64,000 bases of DNA from NCBI GenBank assembly GCA_963695075.1, contig CAVOFR010000007.1, positions 806,001 to 870,000 on the forward strand, given 5' to 3'. The notes beneath the pieces were generated by a model that was given only the letters and a program-made list of their open reading frames with translations, ran no database searches and was not told where the DNA came from. This document shows, piece after piece, positions 16,423 to 24,594 of the stretch. The translations under genes and the position numbers were made by a program. The stretch comes from CAWCAL01 sp963695075 (GTDB taxonomy: Bacteria; Actinomycetota; Acidimicrobiia; Acidimicrobiales; CAWCAL01). How positions within the stretch are numbered: the stretch's first letter is position 1; the number at the start of each line of letters is the position of its first letter.

Positions 16423-18321
16423 ATGAACGAGATCGGCGACTACGGCGTCATCGGTGACTGTCACTCGATGGCCCTGGTCGGCCGGGACGGCTCGATCGAC
16501 TGGTGCTGTTTCCCGCGCTTCGATTCGCCGTCGGTCTTCGGTCGCGTCCTCGATCACGACCGCGGTGGTCACTACGCCGTGTCGCCCGCCGGCGTCACCC
16601 GCGAGACCAGTCGGGTCTATCTCCCGGCCACCAACGTCCTGGCCACGCGGTTCGAGACCGACGAGGGCGCTCTCGAGGTGACCGACTGCATGCCGGTCGC
16701 CCGGTTCGACCCCGACCAACCGGCCGCGGTCGCTTCCCGTCACTCGATCCTGCGTCGCGTCCGATGCGTGGGTGGCCGAATCACGGCCCGCGTCGCCTTC
16801 GAACCGCGCGGGGAGTACGGCGTGGTCACGCCTCGCTTCACGGCGACGTCGCCGACGACCTGCTCGGTGATCGGCGGCCCCGACGCCCTCTGGGTCCGCG
16901 CCACCCGCCCGGTCGACGGTGACGGGGATCGGCTCGTCGCCGAGTGGGGACTGGCCTCGGGCCAGGAGGAATGGATCGAGGTGGCCTGGACGCCCGCCGC
17001 CGGCATCGATCCGTTCACCGACCGCGATCCGCGCGCCGCCATGGCCACCCGCTTCGCCGACACCGTCGCGTTCTGGCAGGACTGGTTCACCCACTGCTGT
17101 CTCTACGACGGCGAACACACCCGAACGGTGCATCGATCAGCGCTGATCCTCAAGGCGTTGACCTACGCACCCACCGGCGCGGTCGTCGCAGCCGGTACCA
17201 CGTCGCTCCCCGAGTGGATCGGAGGCGAACGCAACTGGGACTACCGGTTCACCTGGATCCGCGACGCCACCCTCACGCTCAGCTCACTCGCCGTCCTGGG
17301 CACGCTCGGCGAGGCCGCCGCGTTCAAGGGCTGGCTCGAACGCACCGGCGCCGGTCGACCCGACGACCTCCAGATCATGTACCGGGTCACCGGCGAGCGG
17401 CTCCTTCCCGAGGTCGAGCTCGACCACCTGACCGGCCACAAGGGGTCGGCACCCGTGCGGGTGGGCAACGGTGCCGCGAGCCAGCTCCAGCTCGACAGCT
17501 ACGGGCAGCTGCTCGAGGCCGGCTACCTGTTCGCCCGGGCCGGAGGCGAGCTCACGCCATCCAACGGCGCCTTCCTGGCCAGCGTGGCCGACCGGACCGT
17601 CGAGTGCTGGCGCCGCCCCGACCAGGGCATCTGGGAGATCCGCGACGAGCCCCGCCATTTCGTCCACTCCAAGCTCAACTGTTGGGTCGCCCTCGATCGC
17701 TCCTGTCGCATGGCGCACGCGGGCCAGCTCACAGGTCCGGTCTCCACCTGGGAACGTCACCGTGATCTCCTCGCCGACTGGGTCTCGACCGAGGGGTCTC
17801 CCGACGGCTGGTACGTCCAAGCCGCCGAACGGCCCATCGCCGACGCCGCGGCGCTGCTGGTTCCCGCTCTCGGCTTCATCCCGGTCGGACACCCGTCGGT
17901 CTCTCGGACCGTCGAGGTCGTGTCCCGCGACCTGGGCGATGGACCGCTGCTCCACCGCTACCTCCATCCCGACGGGTTGGCGGGCCAGGAGGGCGCCTTC
18001 CTGTTGTGCTCGTTCTGGCTCCTCGACTGTCTGATCCACGCCGGTCGCATCGACGAGGCCGACGAACTGGTCGAGGCCCTCCTCGGGTTCTCCAACGACG
18101 TCGGGGTCTTCTCCGAGATGATCGACCCGTCGACCGGTGCCGCCCTGGGGAACACCCCGCAGGCGTTCACCCACATGGGGGTCGTGACTTCGTGTGACGC
18201 CCTCACGGCGGCGCGGCAGGGCCGGCTCCCGTCACCCGACCAGCCATACGCGTTCGCCGAGGCCGCACTCGACCGACGGCGGTCAAATCCTTTGCCCGGC
18301 CACGCGGCGGCCGATGAGTAG
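16423..18321 (+). CDS. GH15 glucoamylase/trehalase-like hydrolase
   Basis: Starting at the ATG at 16423 (MNEIGDYGVIGDCHSMALVG), the product is 632 aa. The frame stays open for 411 nt upstream, but the known N-terminus IGDYGxIGDxxSxALVxxDGSIDWxCxPRFDSPSVF begins here. The GH15 (alpha/alpha)6 barrel shows RNWDYRFTWIRDATLTL, the general-acid region GIWEIRDEPRHFVHSKLNCWVALDR, and the second acidic site NDVGVFSEMIDPSTG. Actinobacterial homologues hydrolyse trehalose or alpha-glucans. It has no signal peptide and is probably cytoplasmic. It is followed after 46 nt by a lipoprotein protease gene that is probably unrelated. Confidence 0.88.
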   Translation: MNEIGDYGVIGDCHSMALVGRDGSIDWCCFPRFDSPSVFGRVLDHDRGGHYAVSPAGVTRETSRVYLPATNVLATRFETDEGALEVTDCMPVARFDPDQPAAVASRHSILRRVRCVGGRITARVAFEPRGEYGVVTPRFTATSPTTCSVIGGPDALWVRATRPVDGDGDRLVAEWGLASGQEEWIEVAWTPAAGIDPFTDRDPRAAMATRFADTVAFWQDWFTHCCLYDGEHTRTVHRSALILKALTYAPTGAVVAAGTTSLPEWIGGERNWDYRFTWIRDATLTLSSLAVLGTLGEAAAFKGWLERTGAGRPDDLQIMYRVTGERLLPEVELDHLTGHKGSAPVRVGNGAASQLQLDSYGQLLEAGYLFARAGGELTPSNGAFLASVADRTVECWRRPDQGIWEIRDEPRHFVHSKLNCWVALDRSCRMAHAGQLTGPVSTWERHRDLLADWVSTEGSPDGWYVQAAERPIADAAALLVPALGFIPVGHPSVSRTVEVVSRDLGDGPLLHRYLHPDGLAGQEGAFLLCSFWLLDCLIHAGRIDEADELVEALLGFSNDVGVFSEMIDPSTGAALGNTPQAFTHMGVVTSCDALTAARQGRLPSPDQPYAFAEAALDRRRSNPLPGHAAADE

Positions 18322-18367
18322 TGTGAATCCCTGGACCCTGACCCCCATCTCTCGTGAAGGTGAACCG

Positions 18368-19948
18368 ATGCGCCGGAAGCTGTACCTGTTGCTAGTTGTC
18401 GCTCTCCTGGCGGCAGCCTGTGGAGACGATGACGAGGCCAAGTCGTCCGACACCGCCGACACGGCGGACACGGGAAAGCCGGCTGCCGATGGCGAGGTCA
18501 CCTCGCTCGAAGGCGTCGAGTCCGCCGTGATCCAGATCGTGGCCAAGGGCACCTTCGCCCAGCCTGACGGCAGCCTCGCCGCGTTCGCCGAGGTCGAAGG
18601 AGCCGGTTCGGGCAGCGGGTTCATCATCGACCCCGCCGGCATCGCGGTCACCAACAACCACGTCGTGACCGGAGCGGCCACCCTCGAGGTGTTCGTCGCC
18701 GGTGAGGACGAGCCGGTCAACGCCAAGGTGCTCGGCGTCTCCGAGTGCAGCGACCTCGCCGTGATCGATCTGGACGGCGACGGCTACCCCTATCTCTCCT
18801 GGTACGGCGGCGATATCGCACCCGGGCTCGAGGTCCGGGCCGCCGGTTTCCCGCTCGGCGATCCCGAGTACACGCTCACCAGCGGCATCGTCTCCAAGGC
18901 CGAGGCCGATGGCGACACCGACTGGGCATCGGTGGATTCGGTCATCGAACAGGACGCCAACATCCAGCCCGGCAACTCCGGTGGCCCCCTCGTCACCGCG
19001 GACACCGGGCAGGTCGTGGCCGTCAACTACGCCGGTGGCGATGTGGGAGGCACGGGGACCTCGCAGTTCTTCTCGATCGGGGCCGACCTGGCCGAACCGA
19101 CGGTGGCCGAGCTGGAGGGCGGCGACGTCGAGTCGCTCGGCGTCAACGGCGTCGCCGTGTACGACGAGGAGTCGGGGATCCAGGGCATCTGGGTCTCCTC
19201 GGTGGACACCGACAGCCCGGCCGGCGGGCTCGGGCTCGAGGGTGGCGACATCATCGAACGGCTCGAGGGCATCACCGTCGGCGCGGACGGCACGATGAAG
19301 GACTACTGCGACATCGTCCGATCGCACGAGCTCACCGACAAGCTGGCCGTGCAGGTCCTGCGCTTCGAGGAGAACGCCCGGCTCGAGGGCGAGTTCAACG
19401 GGGACGAGCTGGTGCCCGTCGAGTCCCTCGTCGAGGAAGTGGTCGAGCAGGGCGGGATCGCCGAGGAAGGCACGGCCTACACCGACTACGTCCAGGTCGA
19501 GGACGACAGCGGCACCGTCTCCGTCCAGGTCCCCGCCGAGTGGGATCAGGTCGACGGGAGCCCCCGTGAATCCGATTCGGGCCCGGTCCCGAGCGTCGCC
19601 GCGGCGCCCGATCTCGGTGCCTACTTCGAGTCCTGGCTCGCACCGGGGGTCGAAGTGATGGCCGTCGGATCCGATGCCGGAGTCGACGTGGGTGCGGCGC
19701 TCGACGACGTCGGTGCCGGAGCGGCCGAGGCCTGTACCGACGCCGGTCGTGAACCCTACGAGGATCAGCTCTACTCGGGTCAGATCCAGTACTACTCCGA
19801 CTGCGGCGGGACCGGGTCTGCCGTCGTGTTGATCGCAGCCCAGCCGCCGGACGCGCAGTTCACGGCGCTGGTCATCGTGCAACTCGCCACCGAGGCCGAC
19901 GCCGCCGTGCTCGACCAGGTGATCCAGACCTTCGTCGTGAAAGTCTGA
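18368..19948 (+). CDS. HtrA-like serine protease lipoprotein with PDZ domain
   Basis: The ATG at 18368 gives 526 aa with lipobox signal MRRKLYLLLVVALLAAAC. The trypsin-like domain (about 45-240) has the catalytic triad visible as H98 (VTNNHVVTG), D129 (CSDLAVIDL) and S204 (QPGNSGGPL). A PDZ domain follows (about 265-345: IQGIWVSSVDTDSPAGGLGLEGGDIIERLEG), then a C-terminal domain of about 150 residues with no recognised family. It should be an extracytoplasmic quality-control or signalling protease anchored to the membrane. The ribosome site is gaaggtgaacc. Confidence 0.88.
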   Translation: MRRKLYLLLVVALLAAACGDDDEAKSSDTADTADTGKPAADGEVTSLEGVESAVIQIVAKGTFAQPDGSLAAFAEVEGAGSGSGFIIDPAGIAVTNNHVVTGAATLEVFVAGEDEPVNAKVLGVSECSDLAVIDLDGDGYPYLSWYGGDIAPGLEVRAAGFPLGDPEYTLTSGIVSKAEADGDTDWASVDSVIEQDANIQPGNSGGPLVTADTGQVVAVNYAGGDVGGTGTSQFFSIGADLAEPTVAELEGGDVESLGVNGVAVYDEESGIQGIWVSSVDTDSPAGGLGLEGGDIIERLEGITVGADGTMKDYCDIVRSHELTDKLAVQVLRFEENARLEGEFNGDELVPVESLVEEVVEQGGIAEEGTAYTDYVQVEDDSGTVSVQVPAEWDQVDGSPRESDSGPVPSVAAAPDLGAYFESWLAPGVEVMAVGSDAGVDVGAALDDVGAGAAEACTDAGREPYEDQLYSGQIQYYSDCGGTGSAVVLIAAQPPDAQFTALVIVQLATEADAAVLDQVIQTFVVKV

Positions 19949-20025
19949 TCCAAGGGGCGGGGAGAAAAGGCCACATGCTCGAAGCGATCGCCAACAGCGG
20001 TGCCAACTAGCACGGAGGTAGAGAC

Positions 20026-20385
20026 ATGACATTGATTGACGAAGCCATCAGTGGGGCCGAAGCCCTGGCAGACGAAGCGGCCGAGCTCGCGGCGAGCGTG
20101 ACCGAGAACGTGGCCGGAGAGGCGGTCGAGGTTCTGGCCGACATCGCCGACCGATCGCTGGACGTCGTCGCCGACGCCGCCGAGGAAGCGGTCGAGCGCG
20201 TCAGGCGAGTGGGGCTGCGGCGCCTGTTCGCTCTCGTGCTCGTCGTCACCGGTGCGATCGTCGCCTGGAAGGTGTGGCAGCTCGTCAGCGATTCGGAGGA
20301 CGAGGAGATCGATCTCTCGAGCAACGGTTCCGGCCCGGCCGAGGCCGCGGCCGAGGCGACCGTCCTCGACGTCTCGGCCCAGTAG
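20026..20385 (+). CDS. Small helical membrane protein, unknown
   Basis: This 119-aa protein begins with an Ala/Glu/Val-rich amphipathic helix (residues 1-60) with no Cys or Trp. A basic patch (RVRRVGLRR, about 59-67) and one transmembrane helix (LFALVLVVTGAIVAWKVWQLV, about 68-88) follow, then a short acidic tail (DSEDEEID). It resembles small envelope proteins with a phasin-like or apolipoprotein-like helix, but I recognise no family. A strong ribosome site (cggaggtagagac) precedes the ATG. The SDR gene follows after 6 nt, so the two are likely co-transcribed. Confidence 0.7.
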   Translation: MTLIDEAISGAEALADEAAELAASVTENVAGEAVEVLADIADRSLDVVADAAEEAVERVRRVGLRRLFALVLVVTGAIVAWKVWQLVSDSEDEEIDLSSNGSGPAEAAAEATVLDVSAQ

Positions 20386-20391
20386 GGCGGG

Positions 20392-21072
20392 GTGGACCTC
20401 GGAGGTCGGCGGGCCGTCGTCACCGGTGGCGCCGGCGGCATCGGCGCGGCCATCGTGGCCGAACTGCGCGACGGCGGAGCGGACGTAGCGGTCTGGGACC
20501 TCGACGCCGGCGTCGACATCACCGATCGCCCCTCGGTCGAGCGGGCCATGGACGAGGCCGGTGCGGTCGACGTGCTGGTGAACGGCGCCGGTATCGACGT
20601 GATCGGGCCGTTCCTCGAGTCGAGCGAGGACGACTGGGAGCGCATCGTCTCGGTGAACCTGCTGGGGACGGTGCGCTGTTGTCACGTGGTCGCTCCCGGA
20701 ATGGTCGACCGAGGTCGGGGTGCCATCGTCAACATCGCCTCGGATGCGGGTCGGGTCGGGTCGTCGGGCGAGACCGTCTACGCGGGCTCGAAGGGCGGAG
20801 TGATCGCGTTCACCAAGTCGCTCGCCCGTGAGCTGGCCGCGTCGGGGGTGAGGGCGAACTGCGTGTGTCCGGGTCCGACCGACACGCCACTGCTCGACCA
20901 GGTGGCGTCGTACAGCCGGAAGCTCTACGAAGGCCTGGCCCGGGCCGTCCCGATGAAGCGCATCGGGACCCCCGGGGATGTGGCGCCCGTGGTGGCCTTC
21001 CTCGCCTCGGACGCTGCGGGCTTCGTCACCGGCCAGACGATCTCGGTCAGCGGCGGCCTCACCATGGCGTGA
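20392..21072 (+). CDS. SDR family oxidoreductase
   Basis: This 226-aa short-chain dehydrogenase with a GTG start has Rossmann motif TGGAGGIGAAI, NNAG-type element NGAGIDVIG, Ser in IVNIASDAG and the catalytic YAGSK (Y-x3-K). The C-terminus SVSGGLTMA is the usual FabG-like end. FabG-like ketoreduction is the general role; the substrate is unknown. It starts 6 nt after the small membrane protein. Its TGA stop overlaps the first bases of a family 1 palindrome (tGAGTGCGTT). Confidence 0.88.
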   Translation: MDLGGRRAVVTGGAGGIGAAIVAELRDGGADVAVWDLDAGVDITDRPSVERAMDEAGAVDVLVNGAGIDVIGPFLESSEDDWERIVSVNLLGTVRCCHVVAPGMVDRGRGAIVNIASDAGRVGSSGETVYAGSKGGVIAFTKSLARELAASGVRANCVCPGPTDTPLLDQVASYSRKLYEGLARAVPMKRIGTPGDVAPVVAFLASDAAGFVTGQTISVSGGLTMA

Positions 21073-21106
21073 GTGCGTTACCGGGGGACAGACCCCCAAC
21101 GCACTC
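21071..21106. repeat. Palindromic repeat, family 1 copy c
   Basis: GAGTGCGTT and AACGCACTC arms around a GGGGG-CAGA-CCCCC hairpin, in inverted orientation relative to copies a and b. It overlaps the SDR stop codon and lies 54 nt upstream of the next gene on the same strand, so it could also act as an intercistronic hairpin. Confidence 0.8.
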
Positions 21107-21159
21107 GTCATCTGCTAGCAACGGAACCCATCACCTCCGGTCTGCGAAGGGACTCCGTC

Positions 21160-21597
21160 ATGCCGCTCGAAGGACACTACGAACCCAGCCCGTGGGAGCC
21201 GATCTCAGACCAGGTGGCGTTGTTCGAGGCCACCGACGGAGCGGAGGGCAACGACTTCCTCGGCGGGACCTGCATCATCCTCACCAGCAAGGGCGCGGTC
21301 TCGGGCAATCTGCGCAAGACGCCCTTGATCCGTGTGACCGACGGGACGCGCTATGCCGTCGTCGGATCCATGGGCGGCGCGCCGACGGCTCCGCAGTGGG
21401 TGCACAATCTGCGGGCCAACCCGCGCGTCGAGCTCCAGGACGGACCGATCCGCCGGGACTACACGGCGCGCCAGACCGAAGGTGACGAGAAGGAGGAGTG
21501 GTGGGCCCACGCCACCGAGGTATGGCCCGACTACGACGAGTACCAGGCGTCGACCGACCGCGTGATCCCCCTGTTCGTCCTCGACCCGATCGAGTGA
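21160..21597 (+). CDS. F420-dependent nitroreductase (DDN) family protein
   Basis: With the ATG at 21160 the product is 145 aa. It shows the deazaflavin-dependent nitroreductase core: GGTCIILTSKGAVSGNLRKTPLIRV, then YAVVGSMGGAPTAPQWVHNLRANPRVELQDG, and a C-terminal VWPDYDEYQASTDRVIPLFVL. The family is split-barrel and binds coenzyme F420 (or FMN), reducing nitro-compounds, quinones or other lipophilic substrates. The presence of this family supports an F420-making actinobacterium. The frame is open upstream through the palindrome to 21073 but lacks homology there. Confidence 0.85.
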   Translation: MPLEGHYEPSPWEPISDQVALFEATDGAEGNDFLGGTCIILTSKGAVSGNLRKTPLIRVTDGTRYAVVGSMGGAPTAPQWVHNLRANPRVELQDGPIRRDYTARQTEGDEKEEWWAHATEVWPDYDEYQASTDRVIPLFVLDPIE

Positions 21598-21629
21598 ATG
21601 CATCGTCCGGTGTCGGGCAACCCGTTGAC

Positions 21630-22007
21630 TCACTGGGCGAGCAGCCACTGGATCCTGCTCCACGACACGGCGTAGTGCCCGACGGTCAGGACGACGAAGC
21701 CGATGGCCACCCAGGGGCGGCCGGCGATCACGAATCCGGCGGCACCCGCGCCGAGGATCGCCAGCTCGAGTACCGGTCGAACCCACCCGGTCACCTGCAC
21801 CGGGGCCGCACCCGACCGGCTCGGATCGTCCAACACGTTGAACACCCCCCAACAGGTCGCCGCGCTCAACGGTACGGCGACGACGGCGATCCACCGGGCG
21901 CCGCCGCCGGTGACGGTCCAGGCGGCCAGGCCGAGGGCGACGAGAGCGGCGATCTCGAGGCCCAGCCGCAGCGCGAGATTCCAGCTCTGCATATCGGGCG
22001 GCTTCAT
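21630..22007 (-). CDS. DUF2568 (YrdB-like) membrane protein
   Basis: This 125-aa protein has four predicted membrane helices and the DUF2568 opening NLALRLGLEIAALVALGLAAW, then GVFNVLDDPSRSG and a helix LELAILGAGAAGFVIAG. Its function is unknown. Its ATG overlaps the stop of the TetR gene by 4 nt (ATGA), making it the last gene of an SRPBCC-TetR-DUF2568 operon. It is therefore probably under the same TetR control. Confidence 0.8.
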   Translation of the reverse strand: MKPPDMQSWNLALRLGLEIAALVALGLAAWTVTGGGARWIAVVAVPLSAATCWGVFNVLDDPSRSGAAPVQVTGWVRPVLELAILGAGAAGFVIAGRPWVAIGFVVLTVGHYAVSWSRIQWLLAQ

Positions 22008-22591
22008 GCGGGGAGTCCACGGTTCGCGTGGTCGGCGATGGCGGCGATGACGAGATCGATCGTCGTGGCGAAGGACTCGTCGATGTCGTCGGGGAGTCCG
22101 AATCCGCCGCGCAGCTCGATGTCGACGAAGCCGTGGACCGAAGCGCGCAGTGCCCGGATGAGGGGGATGACGGTGGGGAGGTCGACGTCCATCTGCCGCA
22201 GGATGCGGCCGACCAAATCGACCGGTCGGGCGAGAGCGGCCGCCAACTCGGGGTCTTCTTCCGGTGTCGGTATCGGCAGGAGCGAGGCGTACAGCCCGGG
22301 ATGACCGTGGGCGAACGTGCGGAGCGCATCGGCGACGCCCCGAAGCGCATCGAGCGGATCGAGGCCATCGGTGGCCGCCGCGAGGTCGTCGGTCAAGAGC
22401 CGGCTGGAGTACATGGCGAGCTCGCGTCGCAATCCCGACAGGCCATCGACGTGGTTGTACAGCGACGGTGAGCGGACGCCGAGGTCCGAAGCGACCGACG
22501 CGAGGCTGAGCGCTTCGAGTCCCTCACCGTCCGCGATGCCGGCGGCAGCGGCGACGACCTGATCGAGTGAGAGCCCGAGCTTTCGTCCCAT
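22004..22591 (-). CDS. TetR/AcrR family regulator
   Basis: The ATG at 22591 yields 195 aa with a TetR helix-turn-helix near residues 25-46 (SLASVASDLGVRSPSLYNHVDG) and a C-terminal TetR_C-type ligand domain ending in ATTIDLVIAAIADHANRG. A longer open frame upstream overlaps the SRPBCC gene and is not used. The start overlaps the SRPBCC stop by one base (TGATG), and its own stop overlaps the DUF2568 start. The palindrome upstream of the operon at 23062-23078 is a good candidate for its own binding site, implying autoregulation. Confidence 0.88.
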   Translation of the reverse strand: MGRKLGLSLDQVVAAAAGIADGEGLEALSLASVASDLGVRSPSLYNHVDGLSGLRRELAMYSSRLLTDDLAAATDGLDPLDALRGVADALRTFAHGHPGLYASLLPIPTPEEDPELAAALARPVDLVGRILRQMDVDLPTVIPLIRALRASVHGFVDIELRGGFGLPDDIDESFATTIDLVIAAIADHANRGLPA

Positions 22592-23037
22592 CAGGTGCCG
22601 GTGCCGACGGCTTCGGCCCGTTCCTTCAACGCGGCGTTCATGGCCTCGAAGCCGGCCTTGGTCCTGCTGTCGAGCGAAGCGCGCATGAAGCGGACCAGGA
22701 TGCCGTCGAACGATTCGGTCTGCACCAGTCGGGTTCCCGAAGTGGTCGCCTCGAGTTCGAAGCGATGGCGGCCGTCGAACACGCCCCGGAAGCCGAGATG
22801 CCCGAGCCACTCGAAGACCTTTCCGTCATCGACTTCGGTGACCTCGGGGCGGAAGCTCATGGCCTTCCCACCGGGGGGCTGGAGCCGATTGTCCAGCTTC
22901 TCACCGACTTCGACCCTGCCCTCGGACGAGACGACGAAGGGATTCCAGTCGGGGTAGGCCTCCAGATCGGTCAGCACGTCCCACACGACGGAGGGCGTTG
23001 CCTCGATCTCTACCTCGGTGTGCAGCTCGTGGTTCAT
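22591..23037 (-). CDS. SRPBCC (polyketide cyclase-like) protein
   Basis: This 148-aa START/Bet v1-fold protein shows EIEATPSVVWDVLTDLEAYPDWNPFV at the N-terminus and a C-terminal long helix (FMRASLDSRTKAGFEAMNAALKERAE). The family binds hydrophobic ligands or acts as a cyclase/hydrolase. I prefer the ATG at 23037 because the GGGAG ribosome site then has a normal spacing of about 7 nt; the in-frame ATG at 23043 would touch it. It is the first gene of the TetR-containing operon. Confidence 0.82.
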   Translation of the reverse strand: MNHELHTEVEIEATPSVVWDVLTDLEAYPDWNPFVVSSEGRVEVGEKLDNRLQPPGGKAMSFRPEVTEVDDGKVFEWLGHLGFRGVFDGRHRFELEATTSGTRLVQTESFDGILVRFMRASLDSRTKAGFEAMNAALKERAEAVGTGT

Positions 23038-23061
23038 CGGCATCTCCCTACGTGACTAATG

Positions 23062-23099
23062 GTCATAGTTGTTATGACTAACAGCCTTAGTTTTGTCAA
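23062..23099 (-). promoter_or_regulatory. Promoter and probable TetR operator
   Basis: On the minus strand a consensus -35 TTGACA (23099-23094) is followed after 17 nt by CATAAC (23076-23071). A perfect inverted repeat GTCATA-N5-TATGAC (23062-23078) covers the -10, flanked by further partly symmetric bases. It lies directly upstream of the SRPBCC-TetR-DUF2568 operon, so repression by the operon's own TetR protein is the simplest reading. Confidence 0.6.
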
Positions 23100-23118
23100 G
23101 CGCGGCGCCGTGCGTCGT

Positions 23119-24447
23119 TCAACCGGGTCGGGTGGAGATCGCTCCGGCCTCGGCCAAGAGGTCGATGACGAGGACCTCCACCGACAGGGGCAGGGGGCGG
23201 TTCCGGGGGCCGAGGAGCTGCACGATCCGGCGCCGGCCAGGATCGACCTCGACGGCGCCGGCCAGACAACCCTCGATCCGGATCCCGAGCACCAGCGAGC
23301 GCCGGGCGGTGATCGCCGCCGCGTACGTCTGCAGGCAGTTGTGGAGCAGGTGACTCCACGTGGTGAGCTGGTCGGGACCGTCGGGCAGGACCAGCTGGAC
23401 CTCGCCGGTGCGGCGGCGGTGCAGCCGGCGCCAGGCCGTCGGGTGGTCGAAGCGCATCGGCACCGACACGGCTGGAGTCGACGGGGGATAGTGCGCTTGC
23501 CGCAGCGCCCGCGGCGGCGAAGGCTCGGGTGGGACGGGCCGGCGCGCTAGCTGGATCGGCGGAGGATTCGGCGCCGCCGGCGGGGGCTGACGGAGCGCCG
23601 CCGGGCCCTGCTCCAGCCGCGCCGCGGCCGCGTCCTCGAGGCTGGCGACCGTGGAGGGGACCGGAACGAGGGGCTGACCGGTCCGCGCCCAGGCGTCGAG
23701 CGCTCGGAGCAGTCGCCGCGGTCCATCGGGGCCGTCGACCGCGCCGACCAACCGGAGCGCCCGATCGGGCGGAGCGTCACCGAGGACGGTTCGCAGCAGG
23801 GTGAACTCCTCGGAGGAGCAACGGTGACAGCCGTCGTCGTGCTCCAGCAGCGTTCCGGTCCGGCCGGCGTCGAGGCGAGGAAGCGCGAGCGCGATCGCCA
23901 GCGGCCACCACGCGATCGGCCCGCTCAGACGCCGGCCGACGAGCCGGACGACCTGGCGATCGACCCGTCCCGCCAGCCTGCGCCGGACGGCCGTGGCCAG
24001 GTCGGGTCCCGAGAGCAGTCCGGTGGCCCACCTCGGCACCGCTTCTGTCGGGTGTCCCGCGGCGAGGCTCGGCCGCAGCAACGGCCAGGCCGCCATGCAC
24101 GCGATCGAGACGGTTCGGTCGTTGTCACTCGTGGCGGCCTCGGGCCACCAGCCGCGGTCCCGTCCGAATCGGTCGAGGCCGTGCGTCGTCGCGGACAGCC
24201 AGCCGTCGGGATGCTGCTCGGCCGCTCGGGCCGCCTGTCGAAGCCGTTCGGCCCACGCCATGGGATCGATCGAGACGTCGACGATCGCCTCACCGTCGAG
24301 GAACGTCAGGCCGAGTCGGCATCGAGCGGTGGGCTCGTCGAGGGCGACCGCCGCGGTCGCCCGGCCGGACGGTTCCACGATCACGTGCCAGCCGGATCCG
24401 GCCCTCTCGGCCGGCACGACCTCGAGTCCCGCGCCCACTTCGATCAC
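23119..24447 (-). CDS. PcfJ-like protein with unknown N-terminal region
   Basis: I choose the GTG at 24447 (442 aa) because an excellent GAGGAGG ribosome site lies 8 nt upstream; a TTG at 24507 is possible but unsupported. The last 75 residues (368-442) carry a PcfJ-like signature: LHNCLQTYA, R..LVLGIRIEG, a V-E-V strand, and IVQLLGPRN. The middle is Pro-rich (about 285-330). The N-terminal 280 residues are Trp/Arg-rich with a C-x2-C in DGCHRCSS, and I recognise no family. PcfJ proteins were named from conjugative plasmids, but chromosomal copies are common and of unknown function. A LexA-type box lies upstream. Confidence 0.65.
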   Translation of the reverse strand: MIEVGAGLEVVPAERAGSGWHVIVEPSGRATAAVALDEPTARCRLGLTFLDGEAIVDVSIDPMAWAERLRQAARAAEQHPDGWLSATTHGLDRFGRDRGWWPEAATSDNDRTVSIACMAAWPLLRPSLAAGHPTEAVPRWATGLLSGPDLATAVRRRLAGRVDRQVVRLVGRRLSGPIAWWPLAIALALPRLDAGRTGTLLEHDDGCHRCSSEEFTLLRTVLGDAPPDRALRLVGAVDGPDGPRRLLRALDAWARTGQPLVPVPSTVASLEDAAAARLEQGPAALRQPPPAAPNPPPIQLARRPVPPEPSPPRALRQAHYPPSTPAVSVPMRFDHPTAWRRLHRRRTGEVQLVLPDGPDQLTTWSHLLHNCLQTYAAAITARRSLVLGIRIEGCLAGAVEVDPGRRRIVQLLGPRNRPLPLSVEVLVIDLLAEAGAISTRPG

Positions 24448-24471
24448 GCCGCTCGCCTCCTCGGAACCTGC

Positions 24472-24485
24472 CGAACGTACGTTCG
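24472..24485. promoter_or_regulatory. LexA/SOS-type box
   Basis: CGAACGTACGTTCG is a perfect 14-bp palindrome that matches the Gram-positive LexA consensus CGAAC-N4-GTTCG at every defined base. It ends 10 nt upstream of the ribosome site of the PcfJ-like gene (start 24447, minus strand), a position suited to repression. LexA binding is inferred from the motif. Confidence 0.55.
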
Positions 24486-24529
24486 CGCGATGCCGTGGTC
24501 GGCGCAATCGATTCTGACCGTTCTCAGGC

Positions 24530-24562
24530 GGCGGCTACCGATGGTGGCGGACCAGATTTCGG
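24530..24562. repeat. Hairpin-tailed repeat, family 3 copy A
   Basis: A GC-rich part (ggcggctaccgatgg) followed by the conserved tail CGGACCAGATTTCGG (24548-24562). It lies just beyond the 3' end of the selenoprotein gene. Direct copies occur at 27146-27180 and 60952-60985. Confidence 0.7.
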
Positions 24563-24594
24563 GGAGGGAGCGAGCACGGTGCCCGACCCCGCGC

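Noticed and set aside
19975..20010. An 11-codon reading frame (MLEAIANSGAN) with a ggggag sequence upstream, before the small membrane protein gene
   Set aside because: Could be a leader peptide, but nothing besides a weak ribosome site supports it.
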